From Phalacrocorax aristotelis (Eukaryota; Chordata; Aves; Suliformes; Phalacrocoracidae): 64,000 bases of DNA. The position numbers and the translations under genes are program-made. Shown here one piece after another: positions 1-9,500 of this stretch (the first letter of the stretch is position 1; each line of letters starts with the position of its first letter). Where the stretch lies: NCBI RefSeq assembly GCF_949628215.1, contig NC_134280.1, forward strand, positions 13,713,795-13,777,794, given 5' to 3'. The notes below the pieces were generated by a model. The model had not been told where the DNA came from and ran no database searches. It saw only the letters and a list, made by a program, of their open reading frames with translations.

Positions 1-2688
1 AGCAATGCTGGAGGAGAGATGACAAGTAGAGATGGAGAAAGGCTGAAAAAGGTGTCAGGTGTTAAGACCTCATCTGTGGTAGCAGAGGGGCAATTTTGTT
101 CCGGGGTCTGTAAATATAGAAGAGCTGAGACCATGGCAACAGACCCTGGGGGACACGGGAGGGAGCCAGCAAGAGCAGAGGCGGGGTTAAAGCCCCACGC
201 TACAAGCCAGCCCTTGTAGCAGCACTCTGGAGCAGCTGGGCTATGGCTGGCACTGCAGAAGGAAGGACGCAGCGGAGATCAGATGTGAGGCGATAACAGG
301 ACTCCAAGTTTTAGCTGCATGGACAGAGTAAGAGACAGGGTGGCCAGCAGGGCTGTACAGGCGCTACACAAAGAGAAACAAAATGTTCTGGACAGCGCCC
401 TAATGCAGCGGTTCAGAAAAAAAAGCAATGGCCAGATCACAAGCAACAGAACAGCACTGTGCACAGCAGCTGGCCCGAAGGAAAGCGCACACACCAAGCA
501 GCGCTGCCAAACGACTTGCACAGTCAAAGGAAAAGCAACTTTTCCTCCTCCATTTAAAAAATCTTATAATATTTTTTTCTTATTGGCCAGAGTTAGGTTA
601 GATGAGGTGCAACATCCCTTCAGGAAACTGCATTTCCTGCTTTAAACAATGTATTTGAAGAAACTGGGTTTTAGCCTGTCCAATGCACATTATACCTCTG
701 CAGAGAAACGGTCTTGTTTATGCACCGCCCACGGCCACCTCCCATTCATTGGTCCGAGTTACAGCCACGCTGCACCGGGGCCCAACAGACCTAACCGAAC
801 CAGGACGACTTAACTGCCGCCTTCTCAGAAATCCTGGTTGCATCCCAAAGAAGGAGGATCAACCTGACAGGCTCTCCTGCATTTTGATGTATAGAATCTA
901 GCATTATTTAAAGAAGATCTATAGAAACTACATCTGAAAACTGTGAAGAATGACTTATCAAACAAGCCTTACTAAGAGTCACTTAAGTGTGTTTAGAAAG
1001 ATCTTTCAGTTAATAAAACAAGACTTCTGTTAAAAAAAAAAAAAGAGGCACTTAAAAATAAAAGCTTCAGGAAGCACAAGGTGAAAGTGCTCCGTGTGGC
1101 AGCTGTAACGAAAGAAGCACATGAAGCTGACAGACAGCTGCCCTTTGAACAGCATCCTCAAATCATGGTGCCTGCCTCAGTTGTGTGAGCTGTGACGTGG
1201 CAGCTGGGGACAGAGTCAGGCAAAGATTTGCACTTTGGACTCTGCCAAAGGAACCTGTGACAAAGATAAACAACCTTTACTGTAGAGTTTCAGACAACAG
1301 CACCCAATGGTACACATATAACCTCCCAAATTCAAACTATCCTCAGGCATCCTTGGGTATCACCACTGATGTCTTGCTAAGCTAGACACAATGTGTTTCA
1401 TAAGCAAAGACATACTAAGTTGACTTTCAGCCTCCGAAGACCCCACCTATTATGCAGACTCACATCAGCTAACAGCAGGCTGCAGCACACGCTGCCCCAA
1501 ACAGCTTTCTGAGCAGTTCCTGAACTCCATTTTGGACAGGGAGCAGAGGAAGCTGAGAGACCCTCTATCCCTGCTCTGGAGGCTACTGGCACTAGGCTTT
1601 GCTGGTTTTCCTTCCCTTCCCCACAGCGGAATAAAGGCTACAACTGAAAGCGCTTCTCCTGCTGCTAAACACAGTCTCATGCTTGGTGCCAGGAGAGACC
1701 ACAGAGAAGCTGGCACTGTGAAACAGCTGTTGTCCATGGGTAGGTGGCTGCCGCACAGTAAAAGGTTAGATGAAAAACTCAGTGAAAAACAGGTTTATCC
1801 AAGAGGTATTTCAAGTCCCGGGAGAACAGAGGAAAGGCATTGTGCAAGATAACGTTTGAAATACCTCAGACTAGGACAGGAGACTGCCCTCCATCGAACT
1901 TCCAGCTATCCCGCAGCTCTATTAACAGAGCTCGTGCCACCCCTTACCCCTCTCTTTGATAGGGTGGGCTGCTGAAGTGGTGCAAATCCCTTCCCTGCTT
2001 TCCCTGGTTCTCCCTTGTCTCCTTGAGTTTTCATCGCTCTACCTCAACTGCTGATGCAAGATTAATTACAAAGGAGCAACTGGCAGGCTGGGAGCAGGAG
2101 AGTCAGCCATCTCCCACTTAGGCTGGCACAAGGGAGGAGGCACAACAAGCAGCAGCACCAGCTTAAACCATCCACGGCCACGCAGCTGCGCTCACCAGGC
2201 ATCATTAGTTACTCTGTCACCTGTGAACTTGTAGTAATTAATAGTACTTTTGCTTTTTTATTAAAAAGTTATTAGTTTATATAATTTATTTATAATTTAA
2301 TATTTGTATACTCCAATATAGTTTATTAATAGCATTAATAGTTTTTCTTACAGCTTGGAATAAAAAAATACAAGGCTAAAAAATCTTGATGCTGCAAAGC
2401 CTAGCCAGAACTCTGTTGCAGTGAATAGCCCTCTCTTTCATAGTTATAAACGTCATCATTTATCCTATTTTAATCTACGCAGGAAGAATCATTCTAGTTT
2501 CTTGGTAAAAATGCAGCACTGACTCCAACAGCGAGATGCTGTAGTAAGCCAAGCAGCTTTTAAACGCACTTCATGGCAGAACTAGAACCATTATCAAATA
2601 AAACTGTAGCCTAAACATGTGACATCTGACAAGTGCTATTTATTCCCTAACAATCGTTCTGTTAATTGGCACAGTGTCATTCTGCTGT

Positions 2689-2720
2689 AAACCTTTATTA
2701 ATCTAAACCTTTATTGACTT
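2689..2720. repeat. Two-copy 16-bp tandem duplication in the AT-rich block
   Basis: The 11-base word AAACCTTTATT occurs twice with a 16-bp period (2689 and 2705). The copies diverge at the 3' end of the unit, suggesting an old local duplication. Confidence 0.7.
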
Positions 2721-2833
2721 TCTCTATTATACTTGGAATCAACAACAAACTGACAGGTCTATTATGAATTAACTCCTAAGTTATTAAGCATTCATTACCT
2801 TTGATATTACAAGAATTATAAATGGAGCTTCCT

Positions 2834-2855
2834 CCCCCCCCCCCCTTTTTTTTTT
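2834..2855. repeat. C12-T10 homopolymer tract
   Basis: A run of 12 C is followed directly by 10 T. On the TSN sense strand this is an A-run then a G-run. It is likely length-variable and prone to sequencing error. Confidence 0.85.
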
Positions 2856-3350
2856 CCCACTTTGTTCCAAATCTCTCCTCAGACTCAGCAAGTTCCAGGA
2901 CCAGCTCTCCCCCAGAATTAAAAATCAGATGAAAATACACTGAGCCAGATACAGGTCTCTACTGTTAAATGCTGGAAAGCAACCCCTGAAGATGGTACCC
3001 ATGCAAAACAACTGTCACAACATCCACAGGTTTATTCAGCTTAGAAAAATGAGTGTATGCTTGTGTAAATTAACCAATTAGCAGCTCTAATTTTTAGCAC
3101 TGCCAGATTTCCTAATTAGGTAGAAGTTGCACTTGCCAGCAGAGGTCAAACCTCAGGTATTGCAGGTTGCTGAACCCATACCCTCCCAGGGGCCAGAGAA
3201 ATCCCGGGCCTCCAGCTCCAGTATGAGTGTGCTGGTGAGCGTCACCAGGCTGGTAACAACCAGTCAGCTCTGCAGGTGGATAAAAGAACACCTGGTGAGG
3301 CTTTTTCTTCTGTTCACCTTCAGAGGGTGGCCTGATGGATTTCTCCCCTT

Positions 3351-4785
3351 CTCAAATTCACAAGATCACAGAATCACAGGTTGGAAGGGAACTCAGGGAT
3401 CATCTAGTCCAACCTTTCTAGGAAGAGCACAGTCTAGACAAGATGGCCCAGCACCCTGTCCAGCCGAATCTTAAACGTGTCCAACGTGGACGAGTCAACC
3501 GCTTCCCTGGGGAGATTATTGCAATAGTTGACTGTCCTCACTGTGAAAAATTTCCCTCTCGTGTCCAATCGGAATCTCCCCAAGAGCAACGGGTGTCCAT
3601 TCCCCCTTGTCCTCTCCATGTGACTCCTTGGAAAAAGGGAGTCTCCATCTTCTTTGTAGCTGCCCCTTAAGTACTGGTACATGGTGATAAGATCCCCTCT
3701 GAGCCTCCTTTGCTCAAGGATTAACAAGCCCAGCTCTCCCAGCCTATCCTCATATAGCAGGCTTCCCAGTCTTTTGATCATCCTGGTGGCCCTTCTCTGG
3801 ACCCCTTCCAGCCTGTCCACATCTTTTTTGTTTATTGGGGACCAGAAGTGGACACAGTACTCCAGGTGTGGCCTGACAAGTGCTGAGTAGAGTGGGATAA
3901 TGACTTCTTTCTCTCTGCTGGCGATGCCCTTTTTGATGCAACCCAGCACCCTGGTGGCCTTCTTGGCCACAGCAGCACACTGTTCGCTCATGTTGAGCTT
4001 CCTGTCCACCAGGGCCCCCAGGTCCCTCTCCACAGAGCTGCTCTCCAGCCAGGTGGATCCCAGTCTGTGCTGCACTCGTGGATTACGTTTTCCCAGGTGC
4101 AAGACCTTACACTTGCCCTTGTTGAACTTCATAAGGCTCTTGCTGGCCCACTCCTCCAGCCTATCCAGATCTCCCTGCAGAACAGCTCTCCCTTCTGGAG
4201 TGTCTACTTCCCCACTCAATTTGGTGTCATCTGCAAAATTAATCAGGCTACACCTGATGCCGTTATCCAGATCACTTATGAAGATGTGATAATATTGGGC
4301 CCAAATGTCAATCCCTGGGGGACCCCAATTGTGACAGGTCGCCACTTGGAAAAGGAGCTACTTACCGCCACCCTTTGGGTTCGGCCTGTCAGCCAGTTCC
4401 CCACCCACTGCACAGACCACTTGTCTAGGCCATAACGCATTAATTTCTCCAGGAGGATGCCGTGGGGAACCATATCAAAGGCCTTGGAGAAGCCCAGGTA
4501 GACAGTGTCCACCGCCCACCCCATCTCAACCAGGCAAGTCACTTTGTCATAGAAGGCCACCAGGTTTGTCAAGCACGATCTGCCTTTAGTGAAGCCATGT
4601 TGGCTTTTCCCAATCACGTGCTTCATTTGACTTGTGATGGCCCCAGGAGGATTCATGTCATAACTTTCCCAGGGATTGAAGTAAGGCTGATGGGCCTACG
4701 GTTACTCAGATCCTCCCTCGAGGCTTTCTTGTAGATAGGGGTAACATTTGCCTTCCTCCAGTCCTCCAGGACATCCTCTCAAGAG
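3351..4785 (-). mobile_element. 5'-truncated CR1 LINE (non-LTR retrotransposon), inactive
   Basis: This is about 1.4 kb of a CR1 element (full elements are about 4.5 kb), inserted in the TSN sense orientation within intron 2. On the minus strand it encodes the C-terminal half of the ORF2 reverse transcriptase: a GFTKGRSCLTN segment, the motif A region read as YLGFSKAFD (the family usually has D where G stands, so a catalytic aspartate is lost), GVPQG, then FADDTKL (motif C). The C-terminal domain (LEYCVHFWSP, RRATRMIKRLG) runs to a stop at 3434. The two halves lie in different frames that meet near 4276-4345, so there is at least one frameshift. The 3' end has the classic CR1 tail: a GGTTGGACTAGATGATCC-type segment followed by degenerating 8-bp repeats of the ATTCTGTG kind at 3351-3375. 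No target-site duplication was identified, as is usual for CR1. It is clearly a dead copy. Confidence 0.95.
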
Positions 4786-5766
4786 TGTCCCCTGAAGGGA
4801 CATTCCTCTCAAGTTTCCACAAAAGTTAGAATGGTTGCTTCTTCTCAGGAGATATTGATTGACTTGGAAAAAAAGCTTTCAAGTCACATATTTATGGGGA
4901 AAAATCTCTTTATTCCAGTAGCTTCACCAGTAAGTCTAAAAATGAGGATGGGGGAGCAGAAAGAGCACATGCAGCATCTAAGTATCCAGTACCATTCTCA
5001 TGCCCTGGAGGAAATGGGTTGGCCCAGAAACAGTGTGTCAAATGTCTTAAATAAATTTGGATTGCAAGCAAGGAACCAGGCTAGCTGCAGCCCAAACCTC
5101 AAAAACAGTGGAACAGTTCCAGTTATCACTTGAACATACATCAAGGGCAGCTTCTGCTCTACCAGCCTTTGCACATTCCCTTTATACCCTGGAACATTAA
5201 GCAGATTTTATACACACACACAGAGTCACTCTCACACAAACCAGACTAAAGTCCCCCCTTCCCACACCACCCTGAACACCCCCAGAGCATTCAGGATCAC
5301 AGCTTTTTGGGGAGTGGGGTGAAGAGGTGAGGAGGGAGATACAGATGCAAAGGCCCAACAGCTCACGTTAGAATCAACAGAATATAAAATCTACACGCAG
5401 CTCTCTTAGTGGGAAACCTGTGAGCCAGTTCAACAACCCAGAAAACGAGCAATTGTAGGAAGAACACGTTCCTCTGCGCCGGGGTGGTGAAACACCAAGC
5501 TAGAGGGGCGGGGGAGAGAAAGGCGAAGACCGGCGTTTCCCGAGAGTGAACAGCAGCTTTTGTACTTGTCCGGCCTGAAACCGCCCAGTTGCCCCCCGCA
5601 GCCTCCGGGAAGCCCCCGCAGGAGGGGACCCAGCGGCGCCCACACGCGACTGGAACCTGGGAAAGGGGCGCCAGTGAGGGGGGACCCGCATGCTCCGGGG
5701 GCGTATTCCCCCCGTCCCGGGCGGCCTCTCCCCGCTCCCCCGGGGGAGGCGCAGGGCGGGACTCAC
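4786..5766 (-). other. TSN: TSN intron 2, promoter-proximal part
   Basis: This is intronic DNA with no recognised exon. It has a short CA run near 5212-5221. From about 5460 rightward it becomes increasingly GC- and CpG-rich, forming the left shoulder of the TSN/NIFK CpG island. Open frames here merely read through from exon 2 or run in antisense and are compositional. Confidence 0.7.
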
Positions 5767-5860
5767 TGTCCTGGAAGCCGGGTCCCTGGTGCACGCCCTG
5801 CAGCAGCGTGAGGATCTCCCGGGCCGTCTGCTCCAGCGCCTGCACCTCCTTACGAATCTC
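5767..5860 (-). CDS. TSN: TSN coding exon 2
   Basis: This 94-bp exon carries 31 codons plus one base. It is preceded on the minus strand by a CCGCAG acceptor and followed by a consensus GTGAGT donor at 5766-5761. It encodes EIRK through GFQD and ends one base into the next codon, which matches the known phase-1 junction before the IPKR segment of translin. Confidence 0.95.
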
Positions 5861-6006
5861 CTGCGGACACAGGTCGCCGTCAGCCAGGGCGGGACACCGC
5901 GCCGCGCCGCGCCGCACCCCCCACCCGGCCCCGGCCGCACCTCTCGGATGTCCTGGTCGGCGGTGAGGGCGCCCTGCAGCGCGATGAACATGTCGCTCAC
6001 CGACAT
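5767..6006 (-). CDS. TSN: Translin, N-terminal coding part (exons 1-2; gene continues past the left edge)
   Basis: Translin is a small helical protein that binds single-stranded DNA and RNA and assembles as an octamer; with TRAX it forms the C3PO endoribonuclease that helps activate RISC. Reading the minus strand from an ATG at 6006, the first 22 residues (MSVSDMFIALQGAL...DIRE) match the vertebrate translin N terminus. After an 80-bp intron the frame continues EIRKEVQALEQTAREILTLL and then a GVHQGPGFQD segment, the hallmark translin helix. Only 53 full codons of an expected 228 or so are present. The start sits in a good context (A at -3). The remaining exons lie to the left, beyond position 1: I searched the 1-5766 stretch for the next exon (IPKRCLKAREHFG-like) and did not find it. 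The gene is divergent from NIFK, 415 bp apart, so it probably shares its promoter. Identity is certain; splice sites are read from GT/AG and from frame agreement with the family. Confidence 0.97.
5897..5915. repeat. Short CCGCG tandem repeat in TSN intron 1
   Basis: About four copies of a 5-bp CCGCG unit lie within the 80-bp intron 1 of TSN, probably a GC-rich slippage product. Confidence 0.7.
5941..6006 (-). CDS. TSN: TSN coding exon 1
   Basis: This exon has 22 codons and ends ...DIRE, followed by a GTGCGG donor (minus strand) at 5940-5935. The frame is intact, and the junction falls exactly at a codon boundary, as expected for translin, where IRE is followed by EIRK. Confidence 0.95.
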
Positions 6007-6421
6007 AGTGCCTTCCGCCGCCTCCCGCCTCCGGGGCCTCCCGCCTTCACGAGGGGCCTTCTCTGGCACCGGCGCGGGGGCTGCCCCGCGCACTGCCTGA
6101 CCACGCCGCGCCGGGCTGCCCCGCGCGCTGCCCGAGCGGCCGAAGGAGCTAAGGGGTGGCGGAAGAAGGCGGGGCGGGCGTGTCCCCGCGGGGAGCTGCT
6201 CGTTCCGGGGCGGGTATCTGCGTGTCTGTCAGTGTGTCCGTGCGTCGGGGCCTCCATATGTCAGGGCCTCGCTGCCGGGCGGCGGTGCCGCGTTGCTACG
6301 CGATGTCGTGCGGGGGGCGGGATCGCCTAGCTCCGTTGCTAGGAGACAGCGCCGCGCTGATCTGGGCCTGCGCCCCTTGCCAACGGCGTGACGCGCTTCC
6401 GGCGGCCGTAGGGAGGGCAGC
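6007..6421. promoter_or_regulatory. Bidirectional TSN/NIFK promoter
   Basis: Only 415 bp separate the divergent start codons of TSN (6006, minus) and NIFK (6422, plus), so this interval must hold both 5' leaders and both core promoters. No TATA box is seen. Visible candidate sites are GC boxes (GGGGCGGG class) near 6170-6220, an ETS/GABP-like CTTCCGG at 6396-6402, a CRE-like TGACGCG at 6389-6395, and the word GTTGCTA repeated at 6292 and 6335. These fit a TATA-less housekeeping promoter. Transcription start sites cannot be placed from sequence alone. Confidence 0.85.
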
Positions 6422-6574
6422 ATGGCGGCAGCGGTGGGGCCTGAGGCCGAGGCCGAGTCGGTGGCGGCCGCGCCTGCGCCAGTGTCGGCGTCGTCGTTGC
6501 TGGCGCTGGAGCCGCGGCTGCAGCGCGAGTTCCAGCAGAAGGTGCAGCGGGTCCGCAACAACCGGGCGGCCCAG
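6422..6574 (+). CDS. NIFK: NIFK exon 1 (coding part)
   Basis: This exon has 51 codons, from [10 protein letters not shown] to VRNNRAAQ, and ends at a GTGAGC donor in phase 0. The N-terminal 31 residues are low-complexity Ala/Pro/Glu; the following helix ([15 protein letters not shown]) matches the family region before the RRM. Confidence 0.95.
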
Positions 6575-9500
6575 GTGAGCGGGGCCCTGCGGCGGGGCGG
6601 GGGTGGCCTGGCCTGGCCTGGCCCGGCCCGGCCCGACACGCCGTTCTCTCTCTCCCTCCGCCGCAGGAGGAGCTGACGCCGGGCGTGGTGTACGTGGGGC
6701 ACCTCCCGCGGGGGCTCCGCGAGCCGCAAATCTACGAGTATTTCGAGCAGTTCGGGAGGGTGACGCGGCTCCGGCTCTCCCGCAGCAAGAAGGTAATGCG
6801 CGGCCCCGCCGGGCGCTGGGGGACGTGGGGGCTGCCGGGCCGGCCCCGCCGCCCCCGAGGGGCCGCTGCTGCTCGGGACCCCCCCGCAGCTCCGCCGTCC
6901 GCCCGCCGGCCCCGCGCACCACGTGCAATGCTTTCGCTGCAGTGTCACGAGTGGGCGGAGGGGGGCGCCGGGCGTCATCCCTTGTCTCGGCGCAGCCAAA
7001 GCGAGCGACTGGCAGCGTGCGGGGCGGTGCCCGGGGCTGCAGCAGGCGGTGTCCGCGGCGGGTGGCCTAGCCCCTTTTTTTCATCATAACTAAATACAGT
7101 TGTGTGAGAAACTGTTGTCAGAATGTACTAATTCGAGGTGGGGCCTGAAATGTCACGGAAAAGACTCTGGTTTAGCTTTCTTGGTGCTTTCTGCTCAATA
7201 AATTTAACCTCATTTCTGATTTATCTTCGCATCATAATGTTGCTATTCAAGCTTGGTAATAGCAACAGAACAGCAGCCACGCAGGGCAGGTTTCTTTTTT
7301 TTTTTAACAAACAGGTACTGGCGAGCAGTTTGTTTCATATGCAAATACACACTTACAAATAACGTTGTACTAATTTAGGAGTAAATCTGATGCTTTTCAT
7401 GTTTTTACCAAACTCTATGAAATTACTTGTGTTTAGCTGAGAATGAGCTGTGACTCTGGAAGCATAAAATAATTTTAATATAGTTCTTCACGTCCACATG
7501 TGAAGAACTATTTCAGATCTCTTTTTGTCGTTGCTGCAGACTGGAGGTAGCAAAGGCTATGCGTTTATAGAGTTCGAGTGCGATGACGTGGCTAAGATTG
7601 TTGCAGACACAATGAACAACTACCTGTTTTCTGAAAGACTGCTTAAGTGTAAGTATAAGCTGAAGTGTAAGTCCCCTAACTTGCGAAGGCAAGTCCTAGT
7701 TGTTTGTGTTATTTATTTGGACTATTTGGCACATCTTAAGGTTTTTTTATGAAGTTTTGTCCTTCGTCCTGTTTTTGAGCTTTTTTTCCTTTTCTTCACA
7801 TGTAAAGAACACCCTCAGCAGCCTTTTTGTCGCTACTGCTGTTTTTTTTCCCCCTAGGCTGGTAACGCTCGATGTATAATTGTGTACCACAACGTCTCGG
7901 GAGCGGGGGGGTTTGCTGTGGAGGCCGTTCCTTTGACATGGAAGTTATTTGTCATTTGTAACTGTTGCAGCTGCTCCCTGTATAGTTAGACATAAGGGGT
8001 TTTTTTGATGAAAAGATTAATGAAATTAGCAAGTTTCTCAGACATGGCGATAGCAATGTTTCTTTGTAAAGGATTTTGTGCTACGTATGCATCAACTTTT
8101 GAAAAACCAGTTTCTCTGACTGTTTTCTGGGTGACACTTTTTCAGTGTTCTTTTCTTCCGTCCATCCATTATCAGCTCTGTTACTAATGAGTATTTTGTT
8201 GCTTTCCACTTTCTCTGTTTGTAAACTGCTGTATGGTTGCACTGCCGTAGCAGCGTGTGATATTACAAGGAGAATGGAATAGTGTTCTGTGAGTACGTCT
8301 GGTGAGAAGGGTCGCTCTGCTGTAACTTCATCTCATGTGTTGCTGATACAGGTCAGTTCATACCTCCTGAAAAGGTCCATGAAAACCTCTTCAAAAACAG
8401 CAACAGGATATTTCTGAAGCCGTCTCAGCCCGCGGTCAGGCGGTACAATAAGATACGTTCCCTCGTTCAGAAGGCGAAGATGACAAAGCGACTGCTGCGA
8501 AAGGAGAAGCTTTTGCGGAAGAGGCTGGCTGAAAAGGGGCTCGATTATGACTTCCCAGGATTTGTAAGTTTGGCATCATTTTGATGAGTGTTTTATGCAA
8601 AACGTGTTCCTAAGGTTGTGCTAAATACAAGAAAATTGTGTGTGTTGTGTGGAACTGGTAAAAGAGCTGGAGCATGAGGGAAACTTACTTGCATTAAGAG
8701 CTGTATAGAAGTTCCTGGAAATTAGTCTTGTGCTCTTGCTGGGTGATGCGTTAGTACACGTGGGTTTACCTTAAGAGAAGTAAATAGGTAACAGCAAAAG
8801 GAAGACATTCCTTTTCTTCTGTTAGTGTAAACAGTTAGATATCCTGTGGTTTTAGTATTTGTAGGTCACAGAAGAGTGATCTACTTTTCCCAAGCCCCAT
8901 GGGGGCCTTTGGCAGGGTAGGTATTTGAAGGCAGGTCCCAAGGCTAGAGCTTCCATCCCTAGACCTTGCCTAAGCTAGCCAAGTGTACTGCTTGTTTGCA
9001 GAGTGCTCGGGTGACGTACTTGAATTTTGAGCAGTACTGTTTAACAAGGTTTGTTTTTTTTTTTTTTTTTTATAAATGGACAGTAGCAGCTTTTGTTACT
9101 TTGCTTTGGGTGTTTTTGTTCAAACCAGATCACATCTGTGGGACTGTAAGTCATGTTATTAATTCAGACCTAATTGCTGTAGCAAAAATTTTGGAATAAT
9201 GAAGCAAAGAAACCTATAGACTGTTAAGTGACTGTTTGCATCTTCACACAAGGAAGTTTATAGTGATCCACCTGATCTGTCTTCCTTCCTAGGCTGCACA
9301 GAAGCTTTCCATAAAAAGAAATAAAGTTAAAATGTCCAAGAAGTCAAAACTGAATGCTTCTTTGAGCAGCCAGGTAAGACCAATGAGTCCTGGCGGTGAC
9401 CAGCACCGTGCCCCACCATTCACACTGGGGCAGATGTTTCAAGTCTGCAGCTGGTTTCTCTGCATTAATTTCAACACCTGGATAGTATCTGCTGGAAGGA

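Larger units (their letters stand above)
1..3350 (-). other. TSN: TSN intron 2, distal part
   Basis: This stretch is transcribed as TSN intron on the minus strand. No coding exon was recognised in any frame. It contains a 13-base A run near 1032-1044, an AT-rich block at about 2225-2825 with many TAAT/TTATT words, and a pyrimidine tract of 12 C then 10 T at 2834-2855. The short open frames here look non-coding, with no recognisable domain or splice context. Confidence 0.7.
5560..7060. promoter_or_regulatory. CpG island spanning the TSN and NIFK first exons
   Basis: CpG dinucleotides are dense across this block and sparse on both sides. It covers TSN exons 1-2, the shared intergenic promoter, NIFK exons 1-2 and the start of NIFK intron 2. 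This is typical of a constitutively active, unmethylated bidirectional promoter. Boundaries are by eye. Confidence 0.85.

Noticed and set aside
5500-7089. Long overlapping frames around TSN/NIFK other than the true exons
   Set aside because: They read through splice sites or lie antisense within the CpG island; the real proteins are explained by the spliced exons.
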